From NCBI GenBank assembly GCA_949825045.1, contig OX463812.1, positions 3,952,661 to 4,016,660 of the forward strand: a stretch of 64,000 nucleotides of DNA, written 5' to 3'. Shown here in pieces: positions 20,605-33,155 of this stretch. The stretch is from Argyresthia goedartella. Lineage: Eukaryota > Arthropoda > Insecta > Lepidoptera > Argyresthiidae. Position 1 is the stretch's first letter; every line of letters starts with the position of its first letter. The notes under the pieces are model-generated. The model had not been told where the DNA came from. It saw only the letters and a program-made list of their open reading frames with translations, and did no database searches. The position numbers and the translations under genes are program-made.

Positions 20605-22156
20605 CCGGTCGCCGTAACTACGTCACTTGAATAACGTGGTTGAACCTTCTTGTCGTTTTCTAATAAGGTTGAAAATTTTACTATTGGCCGTTTTAAATAT
20701 CCATTCTTGGTCTTCAACGTAACGACACGCACGTATCCGTCTTTGCCTTGGTGCAATTCTATAACACGACCCATCGCCCACATTCCTGGCGTTAGATTGT
20801 GATCATGTATTAGGACGACGTCGCCGACTTGAATATTACGCTGAGGACTTTTCCACTTGCTTCGGGCGGCTAGTTGTATCATATATTCTGATACCCATCT
20901 TTTCCACAAATCTTGTAATATTGTTTGTGTTAGGTACCATCTTGTGCGCTGATCTTTCTCTGTCTCAATCAAGGTGAGAGTAGGTCCGCTGGTTAAGAAG
21001 TGAGCGGGTGTGAGATAATTTAAGTCTTCAGGATCTTCAGATAAAGGACTTACAGGCCTAGAGTTCAGGCAACCCTCTATTTGAGCGAGGAGAGTTGAGA
21101 ATTCTTCATTAGTAAGGCGTTGTTCGCCAATCACTCGCTTCAGGTGGAATTTGAAACTTTTCACCGCTGCCTCCCATAGACCTCCTGCTGACGGCCAGGA
21201 AGGGGCGTTGAAGTGCCATGTTATCTCCATGTCTGCTCTCTTCCTCAGAAATTGATCGTTGATGAGCTCTTGTGTCTCCTGAAATTCTTGTTGTAGGCAT
21301 CTGTTAGCTCCCACAAAGGTGGTCCCATTGTCACTGTAAAGATGTCCTGGTTTTCCTTTGCGCGCTGCCATTCTTCTTACAGCGGCGAGGAATGAAGATG
21401 TTGTCAGGTCGGAAAACAGCTCTAGATGCAACGCCTTGGTCACCATGCATACGAAGACTGCGACATATCCCTTGGTGGTCTTGGTACCACGTCCCTTGTT
21501 GGATTTTATGTAGAAATGTCCCGTGTAGTCAACGCCGGTATGCAGGAAAGGACGAGATGGGTTAATCCTTGATTCAGGTAAGTCTCCAATTATTTGATGA
21601 TTTTTATTAGGGTTGTGTTTCTTGCAAGTAATACACCGACGAATAAACTGCTTAGTGGTCTTGTTTCCACTGAGTATCCAATATTTTGCCTTATGAATGA
21701 CAATGTAATCCGAGCACCGCCGTGGTAGGTATGTTCATGCGCTTGCAAAATAATTAACTCCGTCAAGCGGCCTTCTTGAGGCAAAATGACAGGGTGTTTC
21801 ATATCTGGATTAATGTGTGCATGTTTCAGTCTTCCTCCAACTCTGAGCAAGCCTTGTTCATCGAGGAAAGGTGTGAGACTAAAAATCTTGCTTTTGGGTG
21901 ACACTTGTTTGCCGTTTTTAAGGTCATTTATCTCTCCGTGAAATTCCCTTCCTTGAACATCCTTTATTATCATCTCAGTAGTTCGTCTAGTTTCCGCCAG
22001 TGTAATGTAGGACTCATATTTTCTGTCTTGTTTCCGACTTGTGAATCGGCGTATCCACGACAGCACATGTACTACCTTGATGAATGAGCTGTACTTGTTT
22101 AACAACTCAAGTACAATATTGCTGTTTCTTGTTACAGCCTGTATAGTCGCTTTCAT
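20589..22156 (-). pseudogene. BEL-2 integrase (frame-broken)
   Basis: Two frames. 21590-22156 covers the region from after RNase H to the integrase zinc domain (LLRVGGRLKHA, HPVILPQEG, HEHTYHGGARI). 20589 to about 21600 holds the rest: RCITCKKHN-type zinc ligands, VDYTGHF, TKALHLELFSDL, YSDNGTTFVGAN, then LNSRPVSPL. The frame changes near 21690 at an AAAA run, equivalent to loss of one base, and changes from the RNase H frame near 22150 at a GG run. The end overlaps the start of the env open frame. Confidence 0.88.
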
Positions 22157-22914
22157 TGCCTTGCCTCTTCATCAGTCGAATAAATCTTGCTCAATCTTTG
22201 TTTTTCATCAAAGGCTTTTAGCCAAGTCGGTCCATGCCACCAAAGTGGATGATCTTGTAGTTGTGTGGCGTTGAGCCCTCTGCTGGCACAATCTGCGGGG
22301 TTTTCGGCAGATTTGACGTACCGCCAACATGACGCGGGTATTACTTGAGTAATCTGTTGAACCCTGTTGCCAACAAACTGCTTCCAGTGCTGGGGCTGAC
22401 CTTGAAGCCAGCCTAAGACGGCAGTCGAATCTACCCAACCATACATCTTAATACGATGGTTGCTCAAACTTTCTAGTACTTTTTCTATCAGTGTGGCCAG
22501 CAAATGGGCTCCGCACAACTCCAGTTTTGGCAATGTTATCTCTTTGTTGTGTGGTACTAATCTTGATTTTGCAGCGACGAGACTGATATGATATTGACCA
22601 TCTATTTTTAATTTACAATAAATAACGCGAGGTAATACGGCAAAGACTCGCCGACTTACCTCGCCGACATGGACTGACCAGGTCAGTTCGTTATCGAAGA
22701 AAACTCCTAGATTTTTGGCCTTCGTGCTATATGAGATTATGGTTCCGTCATATGTTACAGGAGCAATGGACAAATGCTGTAATGAGTTATGGGAGTACCT
22801 GGAACCAATAATCATAGCCTGAGACTTACTAGGGTTCACTAGTAGCCCATAAGAATTGGCCCAGTCCCTGATTTTATCAAGATCTACATTTAACAGTTCT
22901 ACGGCTGAGGCCAT
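22153..22914 (-). pseudogene. In-frame fusion: LINE-A reverse transcriptase joined to BEL-2 RNase H
   Basis: One uninterrupted frame of 253 codons. The first ~95 residues are LINE-A ORF2 (NLGVFFDNELTWSVHVGEVS, just after its ADD box). The remainder is BEL RNase H: HISLVAAKSRLVP, LPKLELCGAHLL, GWVDSTAVLGWL and NPADCASRG. The junction is near 22620. The LINE lost its 3' end and BEL-2 its catalytic RT core, which one deletion would explain. A chance fusion, probably not a functional gene. Confidence 0.85.
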
Positions 22915-25043
22915 ATCATTAAAAGAAACATGTCGGTAAACCTGGAGATCGTCGGCATAAAAACGATAAGACGAGGAGAGTCCATCCGAGATGGAATTAA
23001 TGAAGATAGAGAAAAGAAGGGGAGACAGTATACCACCTTAGGGCACTCCCGCAAAGAGGTCACACCACTCTGTTGAAGTCTCCTCCGACTTGATACGCTG
23101 CTGTCGCCCTCTCAGGTACGAATCAAACCAGCTAGCAGAGTCAGAGGACACGTTCAGGGACTTCAGTATCTCAACGAGAATGTCAAAATCGACGCAGTTA
23201 AAGGCGCTGCTAAAGTCCAAAAGTGCTATCACAGAGAGCTGTTTCTCATCCATCGCGTGCTGAATGTCATCAGTGACTTTGAGTAAGGCCGTTACGGTAC
23301 TGTGACCCGACCTAAATCCGGACTGAAATTTGTTCAGCAACTTGTTAGAGGAAAGGTAGGAGGAGAGCTGAGCATGGACTATGGATTCAAGGACTTTGGA
23401 GAGGATTGGCAGGATGGAAATTGGACGAAACTCTTTAAAGGAGGAGGGATTAGATGTTTTGGGTAAAGGGATAACTAAAGCTTTTTTCCACACATTAGGG
23501 AAGGAGAAACTGGAGAGTGAGTGGTTTATAATGTGAGTTATAGCAGGAAGGAGCTCGTCAAGTACAATGCTGATCATTTTGGAACAAATATTATCAAATC
23601 CTATAGCTTTAGAGGAAATAGCGAGCACAGCCTTTTTAACCGCATCGATTCCGACAAGTCTAAAGTCAAAAGTAGTGGAGGTAGGAGCTGACTTCGTGCG
23701 CAAGTGACAAAGCGTGGAATCCTTTACAAAAGGATTCATGACGACAGGGGGGGCCGCGAAGAATTTGTTGAGACCACTGAGATCAACATTACCAATCAAT
23801 TCATCCTGAGACTTGCCGATACCAAGCGTTTTGAGGAATTTCCATACTTGACCCGGAGTGAAACTCTCAATGCTCTGAAAGATGTGGCGACGCTTGGCGT
23901 CACGACACATGCGATTGCACCGGTTTCGAAGGCATTTGAAGATGGAATAATTTTTGGCTGTAGGCTCCTTTTTGTAGAGGCATTTGGCTTTGTTGCGTTT
24001 AGTCATCAGACGCCTAATAGCATCAGTGAGCCATGGAGCTGGATGGTGTTTTACCTTGACCTTCTTGACCGGTGCATGCTTGTCGAACAGTCCCAGAATG
24101 ATTGTATTGAAATGGTGGATCTTGTCATCAACGGACTCACTGGAGCGGGGGACCAGTCGATCGACGCGGCATCAGATTTAAGGGATTCAGAATTAATGCC
24201 CTTGAAGCAACGAGTGTGGATAAATTTTGCTCTGCTCTTGGGGATTTTACTCTTATAAGAGAGGTAAATCAGGTCATGATAGGAGAAAGGAGAGTTAAAC
24301 TGTCCTTGTGTAGCAACCTTTTTCAAATTAGAAACTATCATGAGATCAAGGAGAGAGGGAGTACAATGTGGTTGGAAATGAGTAGCGTTGAGAGGAAGAA
24401 TATGTAAATTGAAAGAGTTTATAATGGACTGAAGTTTGGCAGAGCGGGAATCGTTTTTGAGAAGGCATGTATTGAAATCGCCGAGAATGAGGGTATCATT
24501 ATAAAGAGGAGTTAGCTCACTGAGCAAAGACTCAAATGAGTCGAAATAATCGATGTGAAGTGAGGGACTGTAGAGAACACCGAGTAGAACTTTATTATGG
24601 CGAAGACAAATTTCAAGGAAGAGATGTTCTGCGGATTCGGGGTACTCACTCGGTGAAGCACTAACAACTCTGCAAGGGATATCCGAGCGAAGGTAAATAG
24701 CCACCCCGCCATCAGCTTTGCCAACTCTGTCGTTCCGGTAGAGCTGGAACCCAGGCAGCGAGTACATAGTGGAAGGTAATGTCGGTTTAAGAAATGATTC
24801 TGATACAAGTATACCATCCACATGTTTACTACTGAAAGCCTCGAGTAGGTCCGGGTAACTCGTGTGGATACTCTGAGCGTTGATGTGAACAATGTTAAAA
24901 TTATTATCGAGTCCAGCAAAGACAGAAGTCAGTTTGGCGGATAGTGTTTCCTCCACAAGGGAGTTATCACTCTCCGCAATAATGTAGTCGTCGGTTGAAG
25001 AACAAGAGAAGAAACTATTATCAATATTACATAAACTATCCAT
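22630..25043 (-). pseudogene. LINE-A ORF2: endonuclease and reverse transcriptase
   Basis: Starts at an ATG (25043). The apurinic-like endonuclease domain shows VHINAQSI, VSESFLKP, NDRVGKADGGVAIYLR and LGDFNTCL. The frame changes in a CCCCC run near 24140, equivalent to one base lost, then the RT domain follows: FDKHAPVKK, FRPISILPILSKVLE, QSGFRSGHST, LDFSSAFNCVD, GVP*GG, ADDLQ. The conserved GVPQG motif carries a TAA (23038-23040) in place of the Gln codon. The C-terminal third is missing. Jockey/CR1-like. Non-functional as it stands. Confidence 0.88.
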
Positions 25044-25607
25044 GTAAAATAAGAATATACCTACTTAAATATGTAAATACAATATAAATAATTATGCTGG
25101 GGTACAGTAGTACAAAAAAAAAATATGGATAAAAGTTGCCTACTCAATAACTGAGTAGTTAACTACACTAATAAATAAATAAATAAATAAATACTGACCC
25201 AGACCCTAACTACACAGTAATGCTGAAAGGAATCTAGATAAACACACAATAATAACAGTAACCAAAAAAAAATACCACAAAAACAACACACTTTATCGTT
25301 AGACTATAAACAAGACAAAACAAAACACGTGCGAGAGTTACCGCTACTGCGCAGTGATGCAGAAATCGGAACGAATAAAAAAAAAACAAATAGACAACAC
25401 CGGTCGCGTGATATGACAGCAGGCAGATTGACATTGACAAGTAAAGATGTTCTGAGGATTTAGCGAAACAGAAAAGTAAAAATAATAAGTTAAAAAGGCA
25501 TTCTACCTCACAAAACATGAGAAACAGCATAATTATACGGGGGCGTCGAATGGAGACCGCGATTTAACTGAGCATGTGACATCTACCGCTTGCATAACCT
25601 CACTGCA

Positions 25608-26386
25608 CTATTTGGCTGCCCGAGCCTGAGACGCTCCTCTTCTGGTGACAACGCCCCTGGTGGAGGCCGCCGACATGTCCACAGCAGGCTTCTTCCCCTT
25701 AACGGCTGACTGAGGGGGCTCTTTGCTGGGAAATTTGTCCATAAGCGGCCGCAACTCCGCCCAGCACTCGACCTTCCGACGAGTCTTGTTTGGCAGCTGC
25801 ACGAAAATACGGCCATCGGTTGTCCAGGAGTTGCTGACGCCAAAGTGTTGGCGAGCCGCCATAAAGACATCGTGACGTGACTTCGTCAGGAACTCAGTCA
25901 ACGTGATGCCCGTACCTTTTAGGGCCTTCTTAGAATCCCACACCTCGCTGCGTGCCTCGTGGGATGTAAAACGCACAAGGAGGGGCCTAGTCTTCGCTCC
26001 TTTGGCACCCAAGCGATGAACCACTTTGATTGCACCGAGACAATCATCTGAAGGCTTCAGGCGGTTAGCCAACACTGCAGTCAGAACGGCAACAGGCTGC
26101 TCCTCCGGTTCTTCAGCCACGCCGTGAACGAGCAGGACCTTACGCCGCATCATCTGCTCGTGCCTGTCAAGCCCCAAACCCAGATGCTCAATCTGCGACT
26201 TCAGAACTCCGAGAGCTTTCCGATCAGGGACTTGAAGTCCGAAAACTGTTGCGCGAGTCCACTTATGTCCTGGGGGCTGGTAGAGGTTGCAGCTAGCTGT
26301 AGATCCCTGTCATATTTGTCCATCCGGTCCGAGAATGTGGAAATTAAATCTTCCATACCTTTGGAAATCTCCGAATACTGGTCCAT
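25608..26386 (-). pseudogene. LINE-A ORF1 (RNA-binding protein)
   Basis: First ATG at 26386 (MDQYSEIS). Two frames, 26201-26386 and 25608-26177, shift at a GG run near 26205, equivalent to one base lost. The N-terminus is helical (likely coiled coil). The C-terminal half has an L1-ORF1-like RRM pattern: LLVHGVAEEPEE, VVHRLGAKGAKTRPLLVRF, VFMAARQHFG, GRIFVQLPNKTRRK. ORF1 proteins of this type bind LINE RNA. No PHD finger is seen, unlike LINE-B and LINE-D. Confidence 0.8.
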
Positions 26387-26534
26387 GCTTGTGATTTTGA
26401 GGTTATGTGGTTGTTGACTGGTCAAATTGTAGTGTTCTTTAATTGGGAATGTGCAGTGAAGGGTCCAGGCCAGTAATATTATTGCTGAATACTCATTAAA
26501 TTATTGTAAGTTATTAAATAAATTTAATTAATTA

Positions 26535-27045
26535 TGGAGTGTAAAATTTATTGTTGCCTTGTAGGACTACCCACACCAAAAAAAACAACAAAGTCATTCA
26601 AACTAATCCCATTTGAAGTTTTTTCGGATCCATTGAATACCACACGAAGAGCCGTTGTAGTAGATTCTTCTCGTAAGACGCAATGGTGGGGCAAAAAATA
26701 TTCGAGTTTCCTATCGTCACGTGCCCGCTTCATATGTCCAAGCGATAGGTATTCGTCCACAAAGTCTTTGTAAAGCGAAGCAATAATTTTATGCTTCGAA
26801 AATTTCCGTTTGAGTTGTAAAAATTGTGCAATGGCTTTGTTTTTCGACTGCCCTAGATTTGATTTGGCAGTGCACTTAAGGGGAAGTCGTAATTGGTATC
26901 GGCCGTCGCTCAACCTTGTTGTTGTAGACTTATAGAAATTGATGCAATCTTCCTCCTCCGTCGATGGTCTGGATGCTCCTTGAATGTCCTCTATTTGCCA
27001 AAATCGTTGTATGTCCTCTATATTATTCACAACGTTACAATGCAA
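26535..27045 (-). pseudogene. BEL-2 pol: linker and first reverse transcriptase motifs
   Basis: Continues the protease frame after a TAG at 27070. Contains IQRFWQIEDI, the EEEDCINFYKSTT block, RLPLK, LGHMKRA, LPHHCVLRE and the RT start LRVVFNGSEKTSNGISLND. The frame then meets a stop (26548), and BEL-like sequence fades at about 26535, where LINE-A begins. The catalytic core is not found elsewhere in the window. Confidence 0.85.
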
Positions 27046-27069
27046 ACTTTGAATACTTCCAAACAGTAT

Positions 27070-27756
27070 CTACCCAAGACTTGTTTCTTGGGCTAACGGT
27101 GACGAATCTTGTTTTCGTACTCCGCTAAGGATAATGTTAGCGTATACTTCAGCGCCCAAGAGTATGTCAATGGGGTTGCTTAAGTAAAACTGCGGATCGG
27201 CTAATTCTATTTCTTCCAGGAACGCCCATGATGGTTTACTGATTGTATTGTTGGGTAAGTTTCTTGTTAAACTTTTCATAATTAGCGTTTCTACTTCAAA
27301 GGTATAGCTTCCCCTTAATGAAGTGAATAATATGGTTATAGCGCCTTTACATGTTGTGTTGTTAGTGCCGATTCCAGTAATTACGCCTTTGCAACTCTGT
27401 CTCTGAATTTTCAGAAGTTGTGTAGCTCTCTCGCTTATCAACGACACTTGTAAGCCTTGATCTATGAGCGCGCGCAAAGTATGTTGAACTCCGTTGCTTG
27501 CTTGAACTTTGACTAACGCTGTCGCTAGCAAAACTTCGTTTGCTGACGCTTTCTGAGTTATTTCGCATGACTGTTGCGCAACATGCGTATTACCGCTGGT
27601 TTTAGTCCACTGTTGGGTCCCGAGCGGCATATTTCTTTGGGCTTGATTGTTGAAAGCTTCGTGTAGAATGGTATTATGATAGCCATTACATTCACGGCAG
27701 CGCTTTGTTGATGAACAATCTTTCCCTTTATGTGAATAGAGACAGTTACTACACAT
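27070..27756 (-). pseudogene. BEL-2 gag zinc motif and protease
   Basis: CSNCLYSHKGKDC and CRECNGYHNTILH are the gag zinc motifs. The protease follows, with the BEL-type active-site block ALIDQGLQVSLISERA about 110 residues in, and later PIDILLGAEVYANI. A TAG at 27070 replaces the conserved Trp in the 'LGW' motif, so protease and reverse transcriptase are separated by a nonsense codon in one frame. The upstream end is cut by LINE-C. Confidence 0.87.
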
Positions 27757-27760
27757 GTTA

Positions 27761-28246
27761 CTACTACTACACTACGCACACGCACATTCCTTACTTAATT
27801 ATGGCATCATACTGTGGGGAAACAGCACCGACGCTCCACAATTATTTAGACTACAGAAAAAGCTGCTGAGAATTATAGCAAACATAGAACCAACACACAC
27901 ATGTAAACCACATTTCAAAACATATTGCATCCTCACCCTCCCCTCTATTTACTTATTCGAAATAATAAAGCTAGTCAGAAAATACCCAGAAACATACAAG
28001 ACCAGAGACACACTGAATAACTTATACTCCTTCAGACACAAACACAAAATTCTCCTCCCAAAAATTAATATGTCATTGCAATCCACTAACACATATATTA
28101 TGTCCATAACCATCTATAACAAACTTCCAGATAGTTACAAAAATATTTCTAACGAAATAGAATTCCTAAAGAAAGTAAAAAATCATCTCCTCCAAAAAGC
28201 GTACTACAGCATTGAAGAATATCTAAATGAAACACACTTTCTATAA
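27761..28246 (+). pseudogene. LINE-C ORF2 C-terminus
   Basis: About 160 residues to a natural stop: HSLLNYGIILWGNST, LQKKLLRIIANI, then KNHLLQKAYYSIEEYLNE at the end. This is the region after the reverse transcriptase catalytic core in Jockey/CR1-like LINEs. The catalytic motifs are missing because of 5' truncation. Confidence 0.82.
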
Positions 28247-28581
28247 TCACACACAAACACTCACACATATGCACTTACACACCCTCAAACACATTCATAA
28301 CACACACACAGGTACACATACACAAATGCATGTAAATCTTATAATTATAATACTTTAATGTTACGCTAATACTGTAGATAATAGTAGGTAATGATCTCAT
28401 TGTTATAAAGTTAACCATTTTATGATATTTTATTATTGTGCAAGTTAGATGTAAGATATTGCAGTGCCCTCACTGGGTTCATTGTCGGTTCTTCAAATTC
28501 TATATATATATATATATATATATATCACCATATACCACCACAATGTCGCAATAAACGTTTTGAGTTTGAGTTTGAGTTTGA
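27761..28581 (+). mobile_element. LINE-C: 5'-truncated LINE inserted in BEL-2 gag
   Basis: Plus strand, opposite to its host. Contains the C-terminus of ORF2, a 3' UTR with a TA microsatellite (28499-28525) and a tail of TTTGAG repeats (28559-28581). GTTA occurs on both sides (27757-27760, 28582-28585). Deleting one copy together with the element rejoins the gag frame of BEL-2. Confidence 0.85.
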
Positions 28582-28585
28582 GTTA

Positions 28586-29375
28586 AACTTCGTAATTGTT
28601 TTCTTTTGCGTCGCAGGATCCATTCCTCTGAACTGTGGGCAATAATAGACCCCGTGATCTTGAGCGCAAACCGGACATTTTACCTGATTTCTTGATTGAT
28701 TATTCGAAGTAGCCTTGTTGCTTGAGTAGAACTGTTTGAAACGGGATCCGTTGTTGGGGGTCGATGATGCAGAAGGTTGATTGTAATACGACTTTTGAGT
28801 TGCATTTTCCTGTTTTCGCCTTGATGCTTCTAATGCAGTAAATTTTAATTCCAGATATTTCAGTAATTCATCCAATCGTGGTATCTCTCTCGGTTCTTTT
28901 AGTGTAGACATGTAGTCATTGTGTGTTTCCGAGTCCAGTTTTAATGATAACAGATGTATAATGATAGGATCCCATGTATCAATGTTGATACCCAAATTTT
29001 TTATGCCATTCAGACATTCTACCGTTACGTCATGCAGTCTCTTGAGGTGACCCGATGTGCCTTGTTGCAGAACGGGGAGAGACATCATAGTATTCATATG
29101 GGTCGTGAATATAAGCTTCTTGTTATTGTATCGATGGTTGATGATTTCCCAGCAGGTGACGTAATTTTCGGAGCTTATCTGTAGGTGCTGGATGAGGCGT
29201 TCAGGTTCTCCCTTACTGGATAGGTAGGGATTGTTGTGAATGGCCTCCGTGAAAAGATCTTTAAAGGATGTCCACTGTTGATAGTTGCCAAGGAAAACAG
29301 GAATGTCCAGTTTTGGCGTGGACTTTTCACGGTTAGCCACTGACCACAGCTTGTTATTGATCTCTCTTTTTATAT
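28586..29375 (-). pseudogene. BEL-2 gag, C-terminal part
   Basis: About 260 residues of BEL gag: STPKLDIPVFLGNYQQWTSF, then FTEAIHNN, LQISSENYVTCWEIINHRYN and VKCPVCAQDHGVYYCPQF, the first zinc motif. The frame continues upstream of the GTG at 29340 to the LINE-B junction (KREINNKLWSV). The annotated tail past 28585 is LINE-C repeat sequence read through. Continues 34555-35202. Confidence 0.87.
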
Positions 29376-29985
29376 AGATAGATAGATAGATAATTCATTT
29401 AGTCATTGTTCGGTACAAACACAAAAAAAATATTGGTTATTAACATATTACAAACCACACAAAATTAATTATGACAAAAAACATCAAAGTAATTAAATAT
29501 AACAATGAAAATAATTATAATTAACACAGCAAAAATATGGAAATTAAGGATCACTATGTGGCACCGTGACTGTACCGCGACAATGAAATGGCCCTGACTC
29601 AGCAATGTCACAGACGAATCTGTGTCGCTGATGTTCTGCCAGAGCCAAAGCGGACGAGACAGCAATAGGCTTAAGTACACAAAATACACAAATTATTACA
29701 GCAAATAAATAAAATTTAAAAATAAAATAAAATATTAAAATCTACTAATATGTAATTGAATTAATTATTGCAATTGAATTTGAATTTAAATTGAATTAAT
29801 AATGCATAGAATAGTATCGGAATTGTGTGATTTAAATTAGATGAAATTTCAGAATTGTATAATATGAATAGAAAAAGGATAATATAATGTCAATGATTAT
29901 TTCGTATGGTAGTCAAAATAAAAAAGAATGAATTTTGTGAGGTAGGAGATTTCTTCAGGTTATAACCGAGGGCATTACAGTTATT

Positions 29986-32822
29986 TTAAAGTGCTGCCTC
30001 CTCAGCCTTCTGCTGCAGTATTAGAAACCTTCTAAAGGCACTTCTGAAACCATCCTTACTATTTAGCAATCGAAGGGGTGGTGGGATGTTATTCCAGCAC
30101 TTTGTGGCTCGGTATTTAAAACTGCCACGGAAAGCTGCACTTTTGTGTCGAGGCATTGAGAGGAGTGGAGCGACTCTCTGGGCCAGACACCAGGTGAGTT
30201 TATCATAAAGATAAAGCGGTGTTCGCGTCCGGACAACCTCAAAAAGCAACATTGAATAATAAATATTTTGTCTAGCTTTCATTCGTAAAATGTTTGCCTT
30301 ATTTAAAAAAGGAGTGACGCGCGTTCGAGGAGGAATCACGAAGCAGAACCTGGCACAGGCGTTTTGTACTCTTTGTATGAGTTTTTGCGTTTTCTCAAAC
30401 AGACACGATCCATATACCGTAATACCGTAGTTTAGCTTGGAAAGCACTAAGGCTTCAATTAATAGTATTCGCAGGTCAACGCTGAGAAGATCCCGGATTC
30501 TATACAGAACTTTAAGTCTATAAAAGCAGTTTCTAACTACCTCAAGAACATGTGCCTCAAATCGTAGTTGATCATCCATAAATAGACCAAGGTTTCGAGC
30601 CTCGCGGACCCGTGTGATAGCGATTCCATTAACTAGAACTTGTGGATCATGCATCGTTATATCCTTTATCTGGGTTTTTGAGCCCATTATCATACACTTC
30701 GACTTATTTGGGTTGAGGACTAAAGTGTTATCAGAGGACCACTGCGATATGCGGTCCAGATCCTCATTTAAAGCTTCCACCCCTATACAGGGATCATTGT
30801 CTACCGAGACATAAATTTACAGATCGTCAGCTTACAAATGATAATTACTGTTAATTATGCATCTAGTGATATCAGCACTGTATATTATAAACAGAAGCGG
30901 TCCAAGTATGGATCCTTGTGGGACTCCTCTATCCAGGGTAGCCAGCCGCGACTGCAAGTGAGATCCATCAGCTTTGTCCAGCACCACCCGTTGGCTCCGA
31001 GTGCAAAGGTAGCTATTAAACCAGTTTATGGTGGAAACGTCAAAGCCATAGAAAGCCAGCTTAGACAGTAAAAGAGGGATGTTTAGAGCATCGAAAGCCC
31101 TGGAAAAATCCAGGAGAGCCAGTACGGTGCCCCTGCCTTGATCCTGAGAAGACAAGATATTATCCACAACGTCCAACAGTGCTGATGTAGTACTACACCC
31201 CTTTCTAAACCCAGATTGACGCTGAGGCAGTACATCTCTATTCTCACAGTACTTATAGACCTGGTTGTATATTACTCGTTCCAGAACTTTCGATAGGTAC
31301 GGTAAGATACTTATCGCCCGAAGGTCACCAATATTAACCGGATTGTCTATTTTAGGTATGGGACGGACAAAAGCAGTCTTCCATTGAGCAGGGAAAGTGG
31401 AAGAGGCTATGGACTTATTAACTATAGCAGTTATCACTTTAAGAGTACGAGGCAAGGTCAGCAAGATCATATCTTCAGTTATCCCATCTGCGCCTCTTGC
31501 ATTTGAGCTCAAAGAAAGGATCGTTTTGGCTATAGTTCTCATCCACTTGGTCCAATGAGAACTCAGCACTACTGAATCTATTGAATTCAAAATGTTTTAG
31601 AAGTGACAGGGAGACCGTACTAGCGCCAGGTACATTTTAAAAGTTAGCGTTAATTTCATCAGGGTCGCTAAAATGTTCAGGCAAATCATATTTATTTTTA
31701 AAGTTTGGTAGAATGGTGCCCTTAAGGGCTTTCCACAATTTTTTTGAATTATTAACATACTTGTTGACATTCTGTTCAAAATATGCCTTCTTCTCACCAT
31801 ATACAGCTACGTTAACCAGATGCTTTAGGGACTTATAATACTCCCTATCATGTTCTAATTTTGATTTCCGCAAACGAGCATGCGCTTGATCACGCAACCT
31901 CATCATCAATAGTATGTTGCTAGTAAGCCATGGTGTGGGTTTGCCCCTGATCCTAGTCCTAGTCAAAGGAGCATGTTTATCATACAGTACTAGGAGGTGC
32001 CTGCTGAAACGTTCAACCATTTCATCAACTGATGGGCATGACAATATCCTCCTCCCAATTAACCAAATTAACATCGGAATTAAAATCAGAAAAAAATATT
32101 TTACTAATAGGCCTTACCATACTATACCGCGTCTGAATTTTTTCCTTTTTGATTTTCAACGTTACCATAACCATTACATGGCCCTGCTGAGGAATGTTTA
32201 GTAAAGAGACGTTTAATACAGACGCATTTGTGCAGAAAAGGTCAAGCAGTGTAGCACTATGAGATGTGAAGTGCGTCGGCTCAGAGACAACATTTATTAT
32301 ATTCATGCTTCTAAGGAAATCATTCAGACGTAGCGTGGCACTGTCAGCGGTATCCATAAGATCTATATTGAAATCACCCAAAAAGCACTATCTTATCGTA
32401 ATGAGAGAAGGCTGTAATAGAATCCGTCAAGGCGTCGAGTAAATCGTCAACCTTAACCCATTCCGGGCGATAAGCAGTGCCAATTATAACTCTAGTCGAC
32501 TTGACATTTATGGAAATCCACATTTGTTCAATGTGAGTGGTTGGAGTCGGGTGTGAACACGCGCGCACAGCCACCCCGCATCGAACATAAAAACCTACTC
32601 CCCCCCCAGACCGCGCCTTATGTGTAGCGGACGCGGCGCATGTCTTAATCTATAACCCGGTACCTTTGGCGCGTTACCTTCCTGACCAGCCCGGAGCCAG
32701 GTCTCATTTATAGCGATCACATCGGGCATCTCCCTCATTAGGGCACCCATAAATTCATCGTGGTTTGTACCGAGTGAGCCCGCGTTAAAGAAGCCAACTT
32801 TCAAAAGTTTACAGTTAACCAT
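29986..32822 (-). pseudogene. LINE-B ORF2: endonuclease and reverse transcriptase
   Basis: Pieces at 32595-32822, 32374-32574, 32025-32381, 31637-32074, 30832-31590 and 29986-30780 form one protein. Endonuclease: FFNAGSLGTNHDEF, AINETWL, GTAYRP, LFG/GDFNIDLMD. RT: YDKHAPLTR, FVRPIPKIDNP, RAISILPYLSKVLE, QSGFRKGCST, LDFSRAFD, GVPQGSILGPLLF. The catalytic box is preceded by TAA in place of Tyr and followed two codons later by TAA in place of Gln, both single-base changes. Frame changes include a one-base loss in a G8 run near 32600 and a one-base gain in a G run near 32380. Clearly inactive. Confidence 0.88.
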
Positions 32823-33155
32823 TGTGCGAGATAGTCGTCAGAGTGATAAAAACGTTTGCAAAAAGATAGGTACGCGGTGACGGAAATATATAAATACAAC
32901 TTATCAAATAGGGTAACAGGGACATATAAACCGGTTGCTCGTCAAACATTGTCGCGCATTCACAGAGCCACATAGCAAACCTACCGATACAAGTACAATC
33001 GCATAATCTCGATTGAATAATCAAAATTATCAGAATCATTTTTAGATCAGCACAAATAAATAGATCACATTGAATACATGCAAGAAACAGACAAGAGAAT
33101 AAAAACGAGGCCAGTAGTAGACGGCAACAGAACTTGGTATTTACAAGGTTTAGGC

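Larger units (their letters stand above)
22620..26530 (-). mobile_element. LINE-A: non-LTR element inserted in BEL-2, 3' end deleted
   Basis: Same orientation as BEL-2. Has a 5' UTR, ORF1 and ORF2 (endonuclease and reverse transcriptase), but the thumb region, 3' UTR and tail are gone at the 22620 junction. Between ORF1 and ORF2 lies a 560-bp stretch with an AAAT-repeat patch (25171-25194) and no further coding. The 5' boundary at about 26530 is placed where BEL reverse transcriptase similarity stops. Confidence 0.85.

Noticed and set aside
23704..24258. 184-residue plus-strand frame
   Set aside because: Shadow frame antisense to LINE-A ORF2.
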